Source of the DNA: Fasciolopsis buskii
Lineage: Eukaryota; Platyhelminthes; Trematoda; Plagiorchiida; Fasciolidae
Direction: 5' to 3'
Assembly (NCBI GenBank): GCA_008360955.1
Contig: LUCM01006746.1
Span: forward strand, 1 to 64,000
Length of the DNA stretch: 64,000 nucleotides
The translations under genes were made by a program, and so were the position numbers. Each line of letters begins with the position of its first letter. The first letter of the stretch is position 1. The notes beneath the pieces are model-generated. The model was not told the origin of the DNA. It searched no databases and was given only the letters and a program-made list of their open reading frames with translations. Shown one piece after another: positions 62,596 to 64,000 of this stretch.

Positions 62596-64000
62596 CTAAA
62601 ATATACATAAATATAGTATGGCTAAGGGTCGCCGTGAGTAAGGCAAATTCGCGTGTTTGGTTTCTCCAGATTACACGTTATATTTTTAGAAAAACAAATG
62701 GTAATCTCTTGAAAATATTTGATGGCAGTCTGCTTTATAATGTGAAAATTTATCAGTTCGTATCAAGACATTCTTGGTAATTCGAAAGACTTTAAATGTG
62801 TTCGGAATACAGAAGCGTTGTTTATTACTGATCTTCAGCCTCCATCATTCCAGATAAATGAATGGCATACACACTGTTTATTTTGTGCCTTAGCCGTTTG
62901 ATTATCTATACATGTTTTGCAGCCAAATGAGTGCCCACGATAGTTTCACTGAATTCCGAGCGTTCATGATTGGAAATTTCTGATAGACACTTCTAGTTAC
63001 CATGTTACTCTCTCGGTGTGTTTTATTAAAAAATCGAAATTACGGGTTGACCAGTTCATTTTTAATTGTCATAAAAGGCTTTGGCGATGGGAGGACACAA
63101 GGCAGTGAAATGAGTAAGAATTTGATGTTGCATTTCTTTAGCCCCTGTTAAAAGAGAAAGCGTTTCGGTCGCAAATGGTTAATCGTTAATCTAGGTGTAT
63201 TCTATCCCGCATGCCCGGGGGGGGGGGAAGAATGTCCCTCGTTTGCAGCAGCAACGGACTTTCCCGACATACCATAACTTAAACTGAAGCTTTTGGTTTT
63301 GAACATTTACAACTAGAAAATTAGCGTGCCTTTGACCGAAACAATTGATGGCTTTGGATTTACCGTGTTGCTTATTTGATCCCAGGTTACGTTGATTCAT
63401 ATCTGTTACCCGGATCTCAAAACATCATTTGCTTTTCCTAGTATTAGTTGGGTGAATGAAATTCTGACAAAATCCACAATAAATTTGAGTAATGTTGTGA
63501 ACCGCAGACAGTTCGTCAGCGCTGTGACAAATATTTCACTTGACATACTAGTCAAAAATGATGTGCGGAAATTTACCAGCCAAGCGTAGCGTAGCGTCTG
63601 TCGTGGCGGGAAATCTGTTGCGCTTACCATCAACAAAAGGACTACAACCAGCTTACAGTTCCCACGGTGCCAGGAAAATGGCTGACTTGCAATTTAAACA
63701 AAATCATTAAACGTTTAGGCTTGATCATATATCGTCCAACAGCGTTGACGATACTATATTTTAAACGGGGTCACCCTGCTTCAAAGGCCTGGAAGTGTCT
63801 CCGTATGGACTGCCCAGAAAACCAGACTGAGAAACCCGACATCGGGAAACACACCTGGTGAATTTCAGTTACCACATTAACTCTAGTCGATGGTTTCCAA
63901 TAATCATAGCTCAAATTGTTAACGATTTTTGAGACTCTGTCGATCAACCGACCAAAGCCAACACTAATTTTTCAGAGGTCGACTTTCCAACAAGTGTGTC
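62596..64000. other. no recognised gene; contains an 11-G run
   Basis: 63217-63227 is an uninterrupted G11 tract. Frames of 60-76 codons at 63191-63861 (both strands) show no motif. Confidence 0.3.

Overview
The window reads as gene-poor, repeat-rich animal nuclear DNA. There are no bacterial-style operons, no rRNA, no CRISPR array and no convincing functional tRNA. Frames longer than about 100 codons are rare, and most recognisable coding sequence belongs to dead retroelements. Three retroelement types co-occur (a CR1-like LINE, an RTE-like LINE and a Penelope-like element with a GIY-YIG endonuclease), together with tRNA-headed SINEs. From memory of these families, that mix and the protein flavour fit a parasitic flatworm (trematode or tapeworm). 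That is inference; no taxon-diagnostic gene is visible.

Layout. 0-3.6 kb: a likely terminal exon of an SLC16/monocarboxylate-transporter-like gene (802-1130, + strand) followed by T-rich 3' flank. 3.6-16.5 kb: mostly unrecognised sequence with a few coding-like blocks, a G-rich run near 6.26 kb, a 5'-truncated RTE copy on the minus strand (10.77-11.42 kb) and a tRNA-like repeat (12.8 kb). 16.5-19.4 kb: a clear tRNA-headed SINE (16540-16722), then nothing recognised. 19.4-22.8 kb: a 170-codon frame of unknown nature, then CR1-like copy A, whose upstream side carries a 208-bp inverted copy of its own 3' end. 22.8-34.3 kb: a 24-bp perfect palindrome, a second tRNA-like repeat, two more RTE copies (28.1-28.9 kb minus, 33.06-34.25 kb plus), a second copy of the 16.5-kb SINE (29.1 kb minus), and a coding-like stretch broken by a single TAA (30.9-31.4 kb minus). 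34.3-46 kb: mainly unrecognised, with a related pair of tRNA-promoter-like repeats at 40.3 and 43.4 kb. 46-48 kb: CR1-like copy B, internally deleted and holding a coding-like minus-strand segment. 49.1-50.8 kb: two Penelope-like pieces on the minus strand, in the order endonuclease then reverse transcriptase, as a head-to-tail junction would give. 54.4-55.1 kb: possible exons of an unidentified gene. 57.2-58.75 kb: CR1-like copy C, which keeps the YADDV box that copy A has lost. 62.4-62.6 kb: a compact foldback element with 90-bp arms.

Apart from the transporter exon, no host gene can be named. Several segments look like single exons of genes with long introns, but at low confidence. The retroelement copies are all broken (stops, frameshifts, deletions) and none looks autonomous. 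The structurally most unusual object is the head-to-head inverted-repeat CR1 composite at 20057-22758. The Penelope junction and the foldback element come next. I did not find a convincing new defence or enzymatic system.
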